Shown here: positions 1 through 13,424 of the stretch, one piece after another | Numbering within the stretch: position 1 is the stretch's first letter | Layout: each line of letters begins with the position of its first letter | DNA from: Hymenolepis diminuta | Lineage: Eukaryota; Platyhelminthes; Cestoda; Cyclophyllidea; Hymenolepididae | Length of the DNA: 64,000 nt | NCBI GenBank assembly: GCA_900708905.1 | Contig: CAADRB010000029.1 | Coordinates: 962,978-1,026,977 of the forward strand | Direction of reading: 5' to 3' | Program-made: the position numbers and the translations under genes | Notes under the pieces: generated by a model | The model's input: only the letters and a program-made list of their open reading frames with translations | Told to the model about the DNA's origin: nothing | Databases searched by the model: none

Positions 1-3000
1 ATTAGTTATTGTTATAATCTGCTCTTCTCTGTTGGATACCGTAACCGACTCCTAGATTCCCCAAGATGTTGCACTAGTTGCAAGCACGATCCCGCAACAC
101 CACAATACAAAATGACCCAAAATGACCATCATATCGAAATAAGACGCACATTCTCTTATCGATAGGTCGATTTATATTATCTGCCATTTACAACTGTAAT
201 GCAAGTAAATTCGTTCGAACAAAAGGGAATTAAAAGTAGCAGGAATTGGAAGGTGGAAAATACAGAGTCTTAAATATAAGAATTATTTTGGGAAAATATC
301 ATTTTCCTATATGTAGCAGTTACACACAGAGTTTAACTACTGATTACCTTTTCTTTCGCCTCAATTTTATAAATAAACCTCTTCATCCACTTGTCAGACT
401 AGCTCTTCCATACAACTTGGTGCTATGTAAGTGAATAATAGCAGATTCATTGAAATGAATACTGAGTGAATATACTGGTTTTGTTCAAGGTGAAGGAGGG
501 ATTAAAACTAGCGATGAAGTTAAACTGGTGAAGAATATCATTTCAGACACGTGTGTTGCACAATGGATGCTTTCGATTCACTGAACTTCTAAGTAACTGC
601 GTTGAAGTCAAGTTAATGAAACTCTTTCAAATCATCAGTGTCTGAAGCATAGTGTTAGTCCTCTATTTATAACTTCAGATACTTATTAATTAGTTTAAAT
701 TACAGAACTAGTCAGATCTTATCTCCATTTTGATTCATGTGATCAATATATATTACGGATTAATCGCAAGCTTCTATTGCGTAGGGAGAATCAGCTTTAT
801 ACATTTATTTAGATTTAAGATGATCAATGTTTAAGTGAATATAAGGTTGTCTGATTTGGTACTTCTTGTTGACTTTTTTTATGTCATAAACATTCTCACT
901 TCACAGGTAAATATGCTGAATTTCATTGGCAAGCGTTAATGACTGTTATTTTAAAAACAAGTCTGTTGGTTTTATCTGTATGTTAAAATAATCGGAGTGG
1001 TATAGTCTATCATTAAATTAAATCAGTCATTGAACAAATCTCTAATATCACGAACATAGAAGGACCGAAAACCTCGAACCAAATAATGGAAAATCCCTTT
1101 CAGAATACTTTTGAAACTAGACGGTAAATCTCGTTCCCGTGATAAAATGGATAATAATGTATAATTACAATTTAGATGAGAGAGGACTCTTGATTTTTTG
1201 CATTGTGATTTATCCCATTAAAACTCAGTTTCAACTCTTATTGAAATACTTATTATGTCATATATTCAGATACAGTCTTTGTATCTACTACAACTGGTAC
1301 AATTTCTTTACATTGTCAAGACTAATAATACTGATGATGCTAAGATTTTACCAATGGGTAGAAATTCTTGTTATTAATGATTTGGTATTACATATTTTTC
1401 AATGCCCGAAATGATAGCATGCCCATTGTATCTTCTCTTGGGCACATGGATGCATCGTTTATGTAAGAATAGTTTTATCTTCAGTGAGTACTATGAAAAT
1501 TAAGTTTACCAAGTTCCAACCTTATAATAAATTGTAAGGATAAAATAGGGAGAGATGGATCACAACTTCTTGCTACTCAATGAAGATACTGTTTCTTCTT
1601 TAAAATTTGTATGAATTTGGTTCTTGTGAACCGAGAGAAAGAGTAGAAAAGACGCACAAGATACTTCAGTCTAATTGAGCAGTTTCAGGCTAGTTAGCTA
1701 GTCGTAGATATTATAACACCTCCAACGTTGAGCAGATTCTAATGACGGTATATATATTAACTGGCCGATTATTCAACTTTTATCTAACAATTGACAACAG
1801 ATGAGACTATTTCATCAAACTGCTTCAAAAATATTTTCGAAATTCTTCGTGCCTCATCTTGTAAAAATGCAAATATGAAGCTGAATAAGATGCTGGAGGA
1901 TGGGAAATTGATGGGTAAAGATGAAGTTCTGAAAGCGAAATGAAAATTTTCGTAAGAGAAAACAAATAATATTAACCAAACTCGAAGAAATTAGTAAGCT
2001 CTTCCACAATTTAGGTTGATGCAATAATTACCTAAAGGATTATTTATTCTGGACAGCGATGATAAACATTGAACTTCACACTAAAACTTCTGTGCATCGC
2101 CAGTTGTACGGATAAAGGGTCATCTCTAAGGTATGTGGTGTGATATGCAGCCCAGTGTGTGAACTCGTCTTTGTGTGGCTATTGTCATGTGATCCCAGTT
2201 AATTTAATTACTCACTGTCTTCCTTCCTTCATTGCTTATTTAGTTTCTCTTACTCGCTTCAACTTCACATTCCCACTCAAGAAAAGGACAGCAACTCTTG
2301 ATATGATTGCCGTTAAAATAGGTTTAACTAACGCCGTCCGACTGAGTTCGGTTCATACGAGTTCTACACAGACCTTAAATTATTTTAATGAAAATAGGCG
2401 TTTGAAATGTGGTTAAAGGTGGCGATGAAGTACAGCTGAGTCAGTTCACTAAAGGGGCATGAATGCAGGTACATTGGATAAACTCGTACTATCCCAGTAC
2501 TTTTTAAGTACTGCAGAATGCACATTTCTAAAATTCGACCGAATTGAACTCATTTATCGAACATCAGTTTGCACTTCACACATTTATTCCTAGAGTCCCA
2601 AATTATTCAAGCTACCTTCTCACCTTGCCTATGCCCTTTTTAGTCTCAGACCTTGTTTCCCTTCCACTTTTATCTCAATTTCTCATAGGGGGCCGACAGA
2701 AAAAAGCTCAGAGCTGGAGTGTTTATGTTTTGTCTCGAGATTACCACTTTCTTCAATGTCTCTAAATTTTCAGGGAAAAGATAACCAGAAAAATTTGACG
2801 ATATCATTATTTAATTTTTACGTTTTCTCTCTTCTTATATTGCAAATAACGATCTGTTACTAATTGATTTATTCGATTTAATGAATAATTTTATACGTTC
2901 CATTTAGCTGTGAACCAAAAATATAAAGTTTCAAATTCTCAAAATTTTTATTTCTCTTTTCTTATACTGATATTTTGCGATTTTTTGGAATCGTTAGTTA

Positions 3001-6000
3001 GAGATGTATTATCAATCTCGGTCAAATCAAGTGCATGTGGAATGTCATTGTAGCATTCATTGCATTCCTACCATCCCATGGTGGTAACTTGCAACCCCAA
3101 TTTACTATGGCAAGGACGAGAGCTTGATAGAATACGTCTCATTGGACAAGCAGAGAAGGTAACTATGCTTGAAGGTACCTTTTTGGACGAGGCTTCAAGG
3201 GACAGCCCATTGGCAAAGGGAAATAGAAACGGAAGAAGTACAAGAAGAAGTTCTGACAAACATATGACACAAGTCGAAGGCTGGAGAATACAAACGGAAA
3301 GTTGTTTAAGAGCTTCGGCTTTAAAATTTCCTCATAAGAATGACTCGGAGATATTTCCTCTTCGCCAATTTCGAGTGTTCCTGGCACTATCTCAACGTGC
3401 TTGGTAGTTTTTTATTTTCTGCAACTGCAGGTCTTACAATGCTTTATTTCCAGAATGGAGATGTCTATTTTCTTAAATTCGTAAAAGAAATTAGGCGGAA
3501 AATGCTTTAGACAAAAGAAGTCATGTGAATGTTAATTTTAAAATCGTTTAATCCCGTTATTTTACTGGTAGTGCATTTGCTACTAGCAATTAGAATTGTA
3601 GCTAATACTAACTAATGGCCCTGTAACTTCAAAGACGAAGGTGGCGCTACCATCCTAATTTTAAAACTTGGTCACTTCCAGGTGTACACCCTCTTCCTAA
3701 GTCAGGAGAAAGTGAACTGATTTGGTGAATGTAGGACTTCGAGATGCTAACAAATACAAAAAAGCTGTCTTGGAAGAAAATATCTGGTCTGTCTCTGTGC
3801 CTAACACCTTTACAGCCGAGTTTTAACTGGACAGAAGTGTCCTTAATGCCCTAGATATCATTAGAACTCATCTGGAAGGATAAAACAGATTTCTTTTCAG
3901 TTTTGTGATATGAAATAATTATGTTTATGAAAAACAACTAATCAATAAGCTACAATGGTTTTGTAAGATTTTTTCTAATAAAAATTTAAGCATCCATAAT
4001 CACTGTAGGGGAACTCGATCCTGTTTTCAAGATTGGTTTTTCATCGCTTCCTTCTTACTCTTAATTAATTTGACTAGGGACTTCATTTCTAAATGAAAAT
4101 GTGAATTGTGATTAATGCGCAATTTGTGGATCTCAAGGTTATGGTGATCACGGGGTTCATTGGCAGTATTCCGATAAAGAAGGTCATCCATACAATCGGA
4201 GTCATCCTCACTAGCTGATTTGACAAAAGATCAAGGGGAGCATATCACCTCATTTTAAAGGTCAGTTGATTTTTCGAAAAAGTATATCCGCCTGTTTGAC
4301 CTGAGAACGATCATATTCGCGAACAGAAATTTTGTAGTCTTTCTTTGCACCACCTTCCGATTATATTAAATGCTGCGAATGTCATTCTACAACTCCTAGC
4401 CAAAGTCAGATTTCCAAGGAATTAATATAATTGAAACCAAATTAAGTGCCTCACATTCTGTTTGTTTTGATTAGTATTTTAAAATGCATTTACACAATCA
4501 ATTTTTCAGATTTACTCAACAAATCGTAAACAAATTTGCGAACGTTGGAATTAATTTAAGCAGTCTTGAGCGGAGTGATTCAGTTAATAGTATCAACACG
4601 TATCTCGAATAGTATCCAGGACTTTTGAAGTTTATCTGGCATAGAACACACTGGGAAAAGTAAGAATCGTGGAAAACATGATTATTTATCAGTTCATATT
4701 GTTCACATTGATGTTACTTCATAAGTTATTTTAATCAGAGAGGTAAAAAGGATAAAGGCGTGTATCTTTCAACATTTAACATTTTAAACTGCGGACTATC
4801 ATGCAAAATCATTGGCCTTCTCAATCATTGAAGAAAAACTGATTTGAGGCCGCAAGACCAACACTTCTTGAATGAAAATTCTGACCAATAGGCTCTGAAC
4901 ATCGTAGACAAGCAGTTGCTGCAATTCAGAGGGAAGAATTGTGAAATTTGAATTTTTTGGAACATGAACTGCTTATTCAATAAACATTGTACAACCTGAA
5001 TTCAAAAAAATTAAATGAAATAAGACCCTGATACTTTGACATTGTTCTCTATACCTTTATAATCCCCTCCTCTTTATCATTTGTTGAACTTTCTGGTAAT
5101 CAATGTCGGTGACTTCTCACAATAAATAATTTTAGCATTTTTGCATTACTGTGGATAGTAAAAATAAAGATATTCATAGGAGTTAAAAATCACGATCCCA
5201 CTTTGCGTTTTTACTCTAAAACTTCTATTGAGTTTTCATGTTCTAAACGGTACTAGACAACAGCTTACAAAGTCATAATTAAATCAGATACGATTTTTGC
5301 TTTGACTGTCCTATTATGACAATAAAAGTCAACCACGTCGATTCCCGTCTGGAAAAGTGCAAATGTTTGCCTCAGTGGAATACGGACAAAATTAATAAAG
5401 TGTGGAACTGTCAACTGAATAGGTAATTTTATAAGATGAAGGTAGTGCTGTTACATTGTCGATGTATCCAACGGCGTCACGATTAACAAGAGCTTCCAGT
5501 CGCTTTTAACGCTATAAAAGACAAGTGTGGCTTTGGCTTCAATTTCATCATCAACCTTAAATTCAAATCGAGTCTTGTTAAATTGTTGTTTGAAAAGTAA
5601 CTGCACGTATTTTTCTGAATTCAGTAGAGAAAAATTGAAAATCCTGAATCTTTGACTTTCCAAAATTATAGCTATAAATTACAAGATTATTATGAGTCAG
5701 GATTAAGGTGCAGCCTGTGCGTCAACAGTCCCTTTTACGGCACAACGCATAATGAATTAATAAATAAAGAGAAAAATAATAATTGATGGTTATGGCTCAA
5801 AAAATCGCAGTTTTTCTTAAATTTTAGGTAGTGATCAATATACGATAAATCCCTATTCACTTCCCAATGTTGGCGGTGTGGTGGCCTATCTTGGACGTCC
5901 ACCGAGTTAGGGATCACGAGATCGATGCTTATCGATGCAAATCCAGGGACCTCAGTGACCAACAGAACTGGTAAAGCCTACTCAAAACGAGAGTAGGTAG

Positions 6001-9000
6001 AATGCGATTTTTTCATAAGAACAGCACATTCACTCTTTGAATACATTTTTATCAGATAGAGTTGTCTTCTTCATAGCACAAAGGAAGCTCTCATATTCGT
6101 AAGAAATGATTTTCTTTAGGATGTCGAATCACATCTTCTTTGAGATATTGTGCGGCACATGCTTTTTATAATCAGAGATGTTTGAATATATTTTATTAAA
6201 TCATGAAATCTGCTACCATACAAATAATACATTCGCTTATAAAAGGTCGAAAGATACTGACTAGAAGGCTCTGATTTTGCCAACTAATAAATTTTAACTC
6301 CTCTATGTCTTCTGCAAATATCAGATGAATTTGAGGCTGTATATGAAATACGAGACTACGCCATTGCAGACAGGCATAAATTTGCTTTTGATAACAGATA
6401 TCTGGTGCGACTACCACCCCAACGTCTTTACAGATGAACTCTAAATGAACATAAATCTCCATGAATTGCTTAAAGAGAAGGTGGCGATATTTGCAATTCG
6501 AGTTATGGATTGTTCGAATTAGTTTAAATTTAATAATCCATTCTATATCCTCAGTAAATTGTATGTTTAAAACTATAACTCTACGCTTGAGTGATATTTT
6601 TGATGAAACCATTTCATTTAATGGACTTAACAATGAAATCATTAATTAAAAGCGTAAAATTTTGAATTTAGGAAGAGACATTTCATTACACATCTAAAGT
6701 CGTTTACTTTCGGTAAAAAATCTTTCAAACTCCTCTTGCATTCTCTCTTTTACGGTCTCAGTTGTTATGCAGCAGAAAAGAGAATGTCTCCCTTCATACA
6801 TTTTTAACAACAGCTGGATTTATGCGAATAGGAATCAAATAATTGGTACCTTCCCCCGTATTATACCAAATTAAATTCAAGGACAAAACTGGCGCTTATT
6901 TGGAAGATTACTGCCAGCCTTATTAGCTGCTTTGTTAGCTCCCCGATAAAGTAGGTCATATTTGAGTTATTCTCGCCATTCTTTTCAATAAAAGCCGAGG
7001 AGTACGAGCTACTTCTCCTTAAAGGTCAACCCATTTTGGAAAGAGTACAAGCGCTTGTTTGGGTATGAGTACAGGCTTATTCACAAGCAGAAAAACTACC
7101 GGATTCTATGAACTATTTTTTGCTAATATGAAAAACTGTGGATTTGTCGACACTTCCTCATCCCAAAATTGTTTGCAAAAGTTATATTTCTAGAATGTCC
7201 ATCTAACCGAATGAAATTTAAAGATCATACATTTAGATTCACTGTAAAATTTGTAATTCTTGTCGTTTTTGCTTTTTTAATCGCCATGTTTAATTAATAG
7301 ACAAGATATGAATCAAACTGGGCAGAACGGATCGGGGAAAAGTGTTTTGTTATCCATCAACCACTTATCCTTAAACAGACAAGAGGGATGAAGAAGAACT
7401 GCGTAATATGCACTCACATTAATCATTGCAATATTAACTTCAATTAGGTCTATTTGATTAAGATGACGAATTACAACTTGAAGCAAAGATACAAATGTAT
7501 ATCTTTCCATATCCCAAAATGGAATTTGTTAAAGCCCTTCTCTGGTCCTCTAACCCTTAAACTTCCTTTGGATAATCAGACAGTAAGAAGAACTGAATTC
7601 AAAGTTTATTCAAAATTATTTTTAAAGCAAATAAATCATGGCACTTAGATGATAGTTTAATCGTAGCTAGAAACGATATTGATTTTGCTCTCAAATAGCT
7701 CGAATTTCTGCCCCAATGTAATTCGAGTAAAGCAGTAAAATGCAAAACTGTTGTCATTCGGAGAAAAGAAAGCAATGGACTATCGACAGGATCGCTGCGT
7801 CTCTGGAGCAATTATAAAAATAAATCTAGCGCTTGAATTCGGATTTTCTTTAATCTTTAAGAGGCAATTTTGGTAAACATCCACATAACACAGTGTCATC
7901 CTTAATATTGACGAAAATTTAATGCAATTCCCTTTAAAAACGGAGAATAGAGCAGCACATATATTTACTGAGCGGTGAATTAAAAATTAAAATTCCCGAG
8001 TCCCCGAGTTATACACTCCAATAAATGCTTTATTCAATAAATCCGATAAACAAGCATCTATTATTCAAATAATAAAGGATGAGGTATATTTTTGCATTAT
8101 AATGTTTACTTAATAATAGCAAGTAGAATTGACATGACGTATTTCAACACGATTAAAAAATGTATGTACTTCGTTGTGTCATGAAAAGTTACGTTTTAAA
8201 TTGTGTTCATAAAAATTTTCTAAACGCACTAAGTCGGCCTCAGTATCTGTCAAAGCAAAAAGGGAAAAAAGCAAAGGTGATTACGTTTAAAAGTCATTGC
8301 TTCATATACAAATATATATGAAAAAATCTACTTTACCCGTGTAAAGTTAGGCTAAAGTTCTCTGCTTCTTTTCTAGAGCTAGATATTCTGAGTTATAATG
8401 TTTAGTCAGCCGCTCTGTTATGAAGTTATACTACGACCCAGGGAGAGAACTTGAACAGAGTAGTTTATCAGCCGAGCAAGAACAGACCATAAGTAATAAA
8501 CTATGCATGCACGTATGATTGTGTTTGGCCGGAGAATAATGAACACCATTATCCGATCGAGACTGGATATAATTGGTCAGATAACGGACCAATCAGTTAT
8601 TGACGATTGACCATGTCATGATTTTGACGTGAAAGTAACAGGTTGAAGACGTGGCATCGATATTGCACTTCCGGTGCACATCAGAGCATTCCATCGCCTT
8701 CCTATCCGTCTGAAAATCAGTAGATTTGCAAACGCTTACATACCCTACAACTAGAAAATCAGTTATACAGAATACCAGAAAAATTTGTATATATATATAA
8801 AATATTTGTTTATGCAATATTTTCGCCTCAATTGAAAAAATTGTATTTTACACTGGAATTGTTGAATGCCGGAATAAAAATCTTAAATAACCGAAAATTG
8901 TACGATTTCTAATGCTAATGGCTTCGAAAAAGAATTGTTTTAGTAGAAAGCGATCAATATATAAATGCCGAAATAAAAAACATCATTTCCAAAGATTTTT
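1..9000. other. Intergenic DNA, no supportable gene
   Basis: AT-rich non-coding sequence. I found no conserved protein domain, no exon series with consistent splice phases and no tRNA. The longest open stretches are 6196-6642 minus (148 codons) and 3060-3407 plus (115 codons). Neither resembles a family I know and both lack clear splice or promoter context, so I treat them as chance or decayed frames. A short segment near 4985-5025 has a relative at 31160-31200. The segment 5735-5962 (minus) is less AT-rich and reads open for about 75 codons, possibly an old repeat, but I cannot name it. Confidence 0.6.
3060..3407 (+). other. Unrecognised 115-codon open frame
   Basis: This open frame has a rather hydrophilic, Arg/Ser-rich composition in an AT-rich neighbourhood. 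It shows no signal peptide, membrane segment or motif I recognise. The opposite strand is also open over part of the same stretch, which weakens the coding case. It could be a remnant of a repeat-encoded protein or simple chance. I assign no function. Confidence 0.12.
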
Positions 9001-9016
9001 TACTGTAAAATAGTAT

Positions 9017-9022
9017 TTTATT
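9017..9022 (-). terminator. Polyadenylation signal of the 9-kb homeobox gene
   Basis: Read on the minus strand this is AATAAA, about 90 bases beyond the stop codon of the homeobox gene that ends at 9112. Position and orientation suit a short 3' UTR. Confidence 0.6.
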
Positions 9023-9111
9023 GCAGTATTAAAAAATAGCGGTTAAAAAATAATCCACTTTACATTTTGACCGGGGTAGAGGATGTGAAGGTGAGAAATT
9101 TGTGAAATAAG

Positions 9112-11579
9112 TTAGTCATTCGGTGGATACGACGGTGCTTGTACATCGACATTTGGTGGGGGATAATTGGGAGCCGATTGAAAGCTTGTGAACTGCATAT
9201 CTGCATTGGGATGTACATTTGCCGGCTGGTTGGCTTCATAGAAGTAGCCAGGGGCAGGAGGAGGATAAGAATACGTTGGTGCTTGATAGTAATCAGAATA
9301 CATAATTTGATAACTCCGATTCCCTTCATTCGTATTCTCCATCATTCCAGAATATGTAGTTGGGACATGTGCTATCGGAGGAGTACTATGACCACTACCG
9401 GGCCCCATATTTCTCGTTACTGGAGCAGGATTCAGGTAAGAACTTTGTTGAGGTAATGGCGGTGGTGGCGGTGGTGGCGGTGGTGGTGGTGGCAGTTGAT
9501 TTAAACCACTTTGGTTAGGATCGTCGTTGTTATTGGTGTTTGCTAGTTGACGAGATATTACATCGGGAATTCTGCCCATTCCATTCATCGTTGGTGGAGG
9601 AAAGCCATGATGAGATCTATCGCTATCGGGAGAGTTTCCTCTTGGCGCATTATTAACTCCTGGACTGCTGTTTAAACTTAAATGGGCAGTATTTAGAGCA
9701 TTATGAGGAAACTGCGGAGGCAGCTGATCAGAAGGCATAGGCGGGTAATACATATTTGTTGGCGCATAATCATGAGTGGGCATTGGTTGGTAGGGCGAAT
9801 TTTGATAAGCAGGACAGAAGGGAGGAAGCGAAGGTGGTGGAGTACCGTGGTGTATTCCCTGAGGTGAAGTTCCAATTCTTAGTGGGGGCGGATTGGTGAA
9901 AAATGGTGACCTGCTACGACCATCTTGACTTAAATCCACATCCGTCTCGGACCCATTATTGGTATTCGCTGTTTCCCTTGCCTTTTGTCTCTTTGCCTTC
10001 ATTCGTCGATTTTGAAACCACACCTTGACCTAAAAGATTGGATAAGAGCAAACAGCACATTTTAAGTCCAGCCAATTATTGAGGAATCCTTTTACTTTGG
10101 GTAATTCGACGCTCGCATTTGACAGGATGGTCGTTTATCTCCCCAGGTTTGCTACATAGACTTGACATTTTGAAAGGCAATACCTATTTAAATGCAGTGG
10201 AATTGCTGCAAGTTTAATCGAAATCTTGAGGAAATTTGACAAACCAACCCAGTTTATAGCCACAGCGAAAGGGAGAACCCAGAATCTGAACGCATATTTT
10301 CGGATGACTAAACACACTATTATTGTACTTATCAAGTCAAGTGAAAACATTCCCATCTCATGAGCTCTTTAAAGGATTTCACAATTCACAACGCCTCCAT
10401 CTTCCAGTTTTTGAAGAGATCTGCACACGGGAGACGAAAAGATAAAACAAACTCTAATCAATCCTTGATACCTACCACTGTGATGTTNTGATATAGGACA
10501 GGTGATATTTTAGAAGCATGGCGNACNNNTTAACNGAAGTATAAAATAGATAACACCCCGATTTCTAATCTCTGTTGACTTGGGGACTTGATAGTCGAGT
10601 TCACACATTTTACAGTAAATTATAAGTTTTCAAAACACGATTCTTACCTGTCTCTCAGATAAATTCAAGGCTACAGCTATTTCTTTTCGTCTTTTGCAAC
10701 CGATATAATTTTCTTTTTGAAAAATTGCTTCCAGAACCTCTATTTGGTGTCGGATGTATGGCTTGCGCTTTCTTCGTTCTCCTGTTTAAAATGAAACAAA
10801 GTGAAAAGAGATTAATAAGAAGCCAAAAATTATGATTACACCCGTTTTGTGTTATTTCGTCCACACCTCCCTTACTCTGACTATTTCGCCTTATTTCTTG
10901 ACTCCTTGGTCATTAATACCTATCCTAATTATATTTCCCAAACACATTAAGAAGAACGGTTTTCCAATGCTCATCTTGGGTACAGCTGAACAAAACTTAT
11001 ACACTATCGACTAACACTTCGACTATCTCAAAAACGTGCAATTCAAGATAGGAAATCTTAAGTCAGACAATAATTGGATGGGAACATAGTATTGCTATTC
11101 TATTCCCACAAAAGACATTGATAGAGATATTTGATTAGGCAAAAGTACGGACACAGCTTACCGTTTGCAACAGAAACACCTGAAACCGTATTAGTTTCCT
11201 CCTCATAGGCTTGTAAATCCATAGGGTTTGGATTGGAATTCGAAGGTATTGGACGAGGAATCTCATTTCCGGTCAAGTGTGGTGGATATGAGCCATTCAT
11301 GTGACCGTTAGGTCCAATTGATTCCCCACAAGCAACTCCAGTAGGCACAGTATGTTGGGAATGTATTTGATGAGCAGAAGAATGCTCAGAAGATAAGGAT
11401 GGTGGTATGAGAAAATCACCTCCTTCATAGTTTATATTCCCAGGATGTCCATAAGCAAGGACTGTTAGTTGGGGAGCAATTTCAACCGGTGGAGTCCATG
11501 TGTTTCCCCCATTGCTACTGGTTTCATTGTTGTCAGGGTTCTCAGTGTGCAAATTTGAACTTTGGTCTGAGTGCACCAT
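9112..11579 (-). CDS. Divergent Hox-class homeodomain transcription factor, 3 exons, complete
   Basis: The exons on the minus strand are 11579-11162, 10781-10648 and 10029-9112. Junction phases 1 and 0 agree and all introns are GT-AG, giving 489 residues. The homeodomain spans residues 141-200. Its arm reads RRKRKPY, helix 3 has W48, F49, Q50, N51 and R53 ([15 protein letters not shown]), and an intron splits it between positions 44 and 45. It should be a nuclear sequence-specific DNA-binding regulator. The N-terminal 140 residues are Ser/Asn/His/Pro-rich with no YPWM hexapeptide. The long C-terminal part is Pro/Tyr/Asn-rich with a run of 12 prolines at about residues 364-375 and repeated YPPP-type motifs, typical of an activation region. 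Family placement is open. KRKPY and the 44/45 intron recall Abd-B, while the end of helix 3 ([10 protein letters not shown] then KRQ) recalls pb/Hox2 or eve. A Hox3/zen-type derivative is also possible. The start is the first ATG after a TATA box. Scattered N bases (10488-10535) fall in intron 2. Confidence 0.88.
10648..10781 (-). other. Homeobox exon (homeodomain positions 1-44)
   Basis: This 134-base second exon of the 9-kb homeobox gene is bounded by an acceptor ending TTTAAACAG and a GTAAGA donor. It encodes homeodomain positions 1-44, with Y8, Q12, L16, E17, F20, Y25, R31, L38, L40 and Q44 at their usual places. It enters in phase 1 and leaves in phase 0. The same phase pattern recurs in the divergent homeobox at 49117-49247. 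Confidence 0.85.
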
Positions 11580-11596
11580 CTCGCAATCTCTCTTAA

Positions 11597-11645
11597 CGTG
11601 AACTGAATTTCACACAGGCCTTTTATATTGGTAGATCTGCCAATG
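11597..11645 (-). promoter_or_regulatory. Core promoter of the 9-kb homeobox gene (CCAAT, TATA, initiator)
   Basis: On the minus strand TATAAAAG lies at 11627-11620. A CCAAT overlaps its upstream edge (11631-11627) and an inverted CCAAT lies at 11640-11644. A TCAGTT initiator-like sequence follows at 11606-11601, about 25 bases before the ATG at 11579. The spacing from TATA to this initiator is a little short, so transcription may start a few bases further on. The implied 5' UTR is only about 20-30 bases. Confidence 0.55.
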
Positions 11646-12342
11646 AAGTGCATATTACACTGCGATTGGTTATTTCGAAACGAGCGCAGAACAGTCCCTT
11701 GTATGTAATTTGCTACGGAATACACGTACTCACACCTACAACCCCAATTTGTAACTTCCAAGTGGGATAAGAATATTATCTGAAATATGTCACATAAATA
11801 TATTTGACTAACATGGATTTGAATTTTTTGGTGTTTTGTCCATACATCAACTAATATAATGAAGCTTCTGCCTCAGTTAAATCAAAATAGTGATCTTGAA
11901 TTCATATATGTATATACATGAAAAGTTGTTAACTGTGACTTACTGTCGCGTTTTTTAAATTTCTACTTTAAATTTTAAAAGTCACTTTAATTGCATTCTT
12001 AATCAATCAAATCCATTTTCAGTCATGCCAGAATAGTGCTGTTAGGGTAATGCAGTGTCTGTTGATCGTTGTATACCACATATTTATGGATATCACAGCC
12101 TGTTAGTAACTAGTATTCTAATCGATCGCTCGTGAGTCCTTAAGAATTCAAAATCTTCATGTCAGAGAAGACCGCGTGAAGGAGAAATCGGCTATGCAAC
12201 CACTCGTTTTATATTTTTGCACTACAGCATGTGTACTTGCATTTAATTATTTCAAATTCGAGGCAGTCAAACGAAATGCGAAGAAATTGAATCCATAAAT
12301 AAAACTTCTGCAACCAAATCAAATTTAGAAAAGAGAAACAAA
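11646..12342. other. Intergenic DNA upstream of the homeobox gene
   Basis: AT-rich sequence before the assembly gap. I see no coding exon. It may hold enhancer sites for the homeobox gene, but none can be named from sequence alone. Confidence 0.5.
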
Positions 12343-12512
12343 NNNNNNNNNNNNNNNNNNNNNNNNNNNNNNNNNNNNNNNNNNNNNNNNNNNNNNNNNN
12401 NNNNNNNNNNNNNNNNNNNNNNNNNNNNNNNNNNNNNNNNNNNNNNNNNNNNNNNNNNNNNNNNNNNNNNNNNNNNNNNNNNNNNNNNNNNNNNNNNNNN
12501 NNNNNNNNNNNN
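12343..12512. other. Assembly gap of 170 N
   Basis: An unbroken run of N marks a scaffold gap. The true length and content are unknown, and any open frame crossing it is an artefact. Confidence 0.99.
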
Positions 12513-12766
12513 GGTTTTCGATATTTTGAGTTAAAAGCTTATTCACACACAGTGGTGCAAACCAATGGGAGACACTGCTTGTGCATATGCTCATCTACCC
12601 ACTGCCTTATAACGCAAATGTCAATCATAAGCAGAACCAATTTATTTACAAATATCTCTCTTCCATTACCTTACCGGAGAAAGAAAAGATCCCCTTGCAT
12701 TTTTGTAATTCATGAAATCAAACACTGGGAAGATAAAGACTAATACTACTTGGTCTGAAAGGCATG

Positions 12767-12778
12767 CTATCTATTTAT

Positions 12779-12813
<35 letters not shown>

Positions 12814-12819
12814 CCTATC
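12767..12819. repeat. Tetranucleotide microsatellite (CTAT)n
   Basis: About a dozen CTAT units in tandem with a few CTAT-to-TTAT or CCTA substitutions at the edges. The translations that run through it are low-complexity artefacts. Confidence 0.9.
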
Positions 12820-13423
12820 CAAGTCAATTTAGATAGGCATTTGCCAACCAGCAGCATGGGTAGAGGAGTGGCATCACGAAGTCCCCCTAGTGAGAAGATG
12901 AATTCCTATCACTCCTCTGGATAGGCATCAAGAGGCATCAAGAGGCATGGAACAGCATTCACACATGCACAGTAGGAATCTGCTAATACGCATTCAACCA
13001 GTTAAGCCCGCCAAATACGACCTGAAGGAAATCCAAAACGTCACTTTCTAGTACTCATTTGGTTTTAATCAACCCTCAATTACAGTCTTGAAGTAATTTA
13101 CCTTATCCAAGGGTATTTCTACATTCGCTAACTGACCTTTTGTACCATCATCGACACACGCGGTTTACATTCTTAATGCCTCAAATTATTATCGCAGTGC
13201 ATTGAAAATAATCAAAAGTGAGCAAATTCTGATAGATAGTTCACACTGATCGCGGCCAACATCTGTAGTTATTTAGAGGGAGGTCAATTTTCCCCAATTA
13301 TCCTTGTAAACAGATTGAGTTGTTGTGGGTTGCGTTGCATATGTGCAGGAATTATTCGTGTTTAAAATGAGTCACACGTCTGTGTACATCTGTACAAATT
13401 TAGGTTCACTTACACCTTAGTCG

Positions 13424-13424
13424 C

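Noticed and set aside
6196..6642. 148-codon open frame on the minus strand
   Set aside because: No domain, no splice or promoter context, and an opposite-strand open frame overlaps; compatible with chance in AT-rich sequence.
12325..12594. 89-codon minus-strand frame
   Set aside because: Most of it consists of the N gap.
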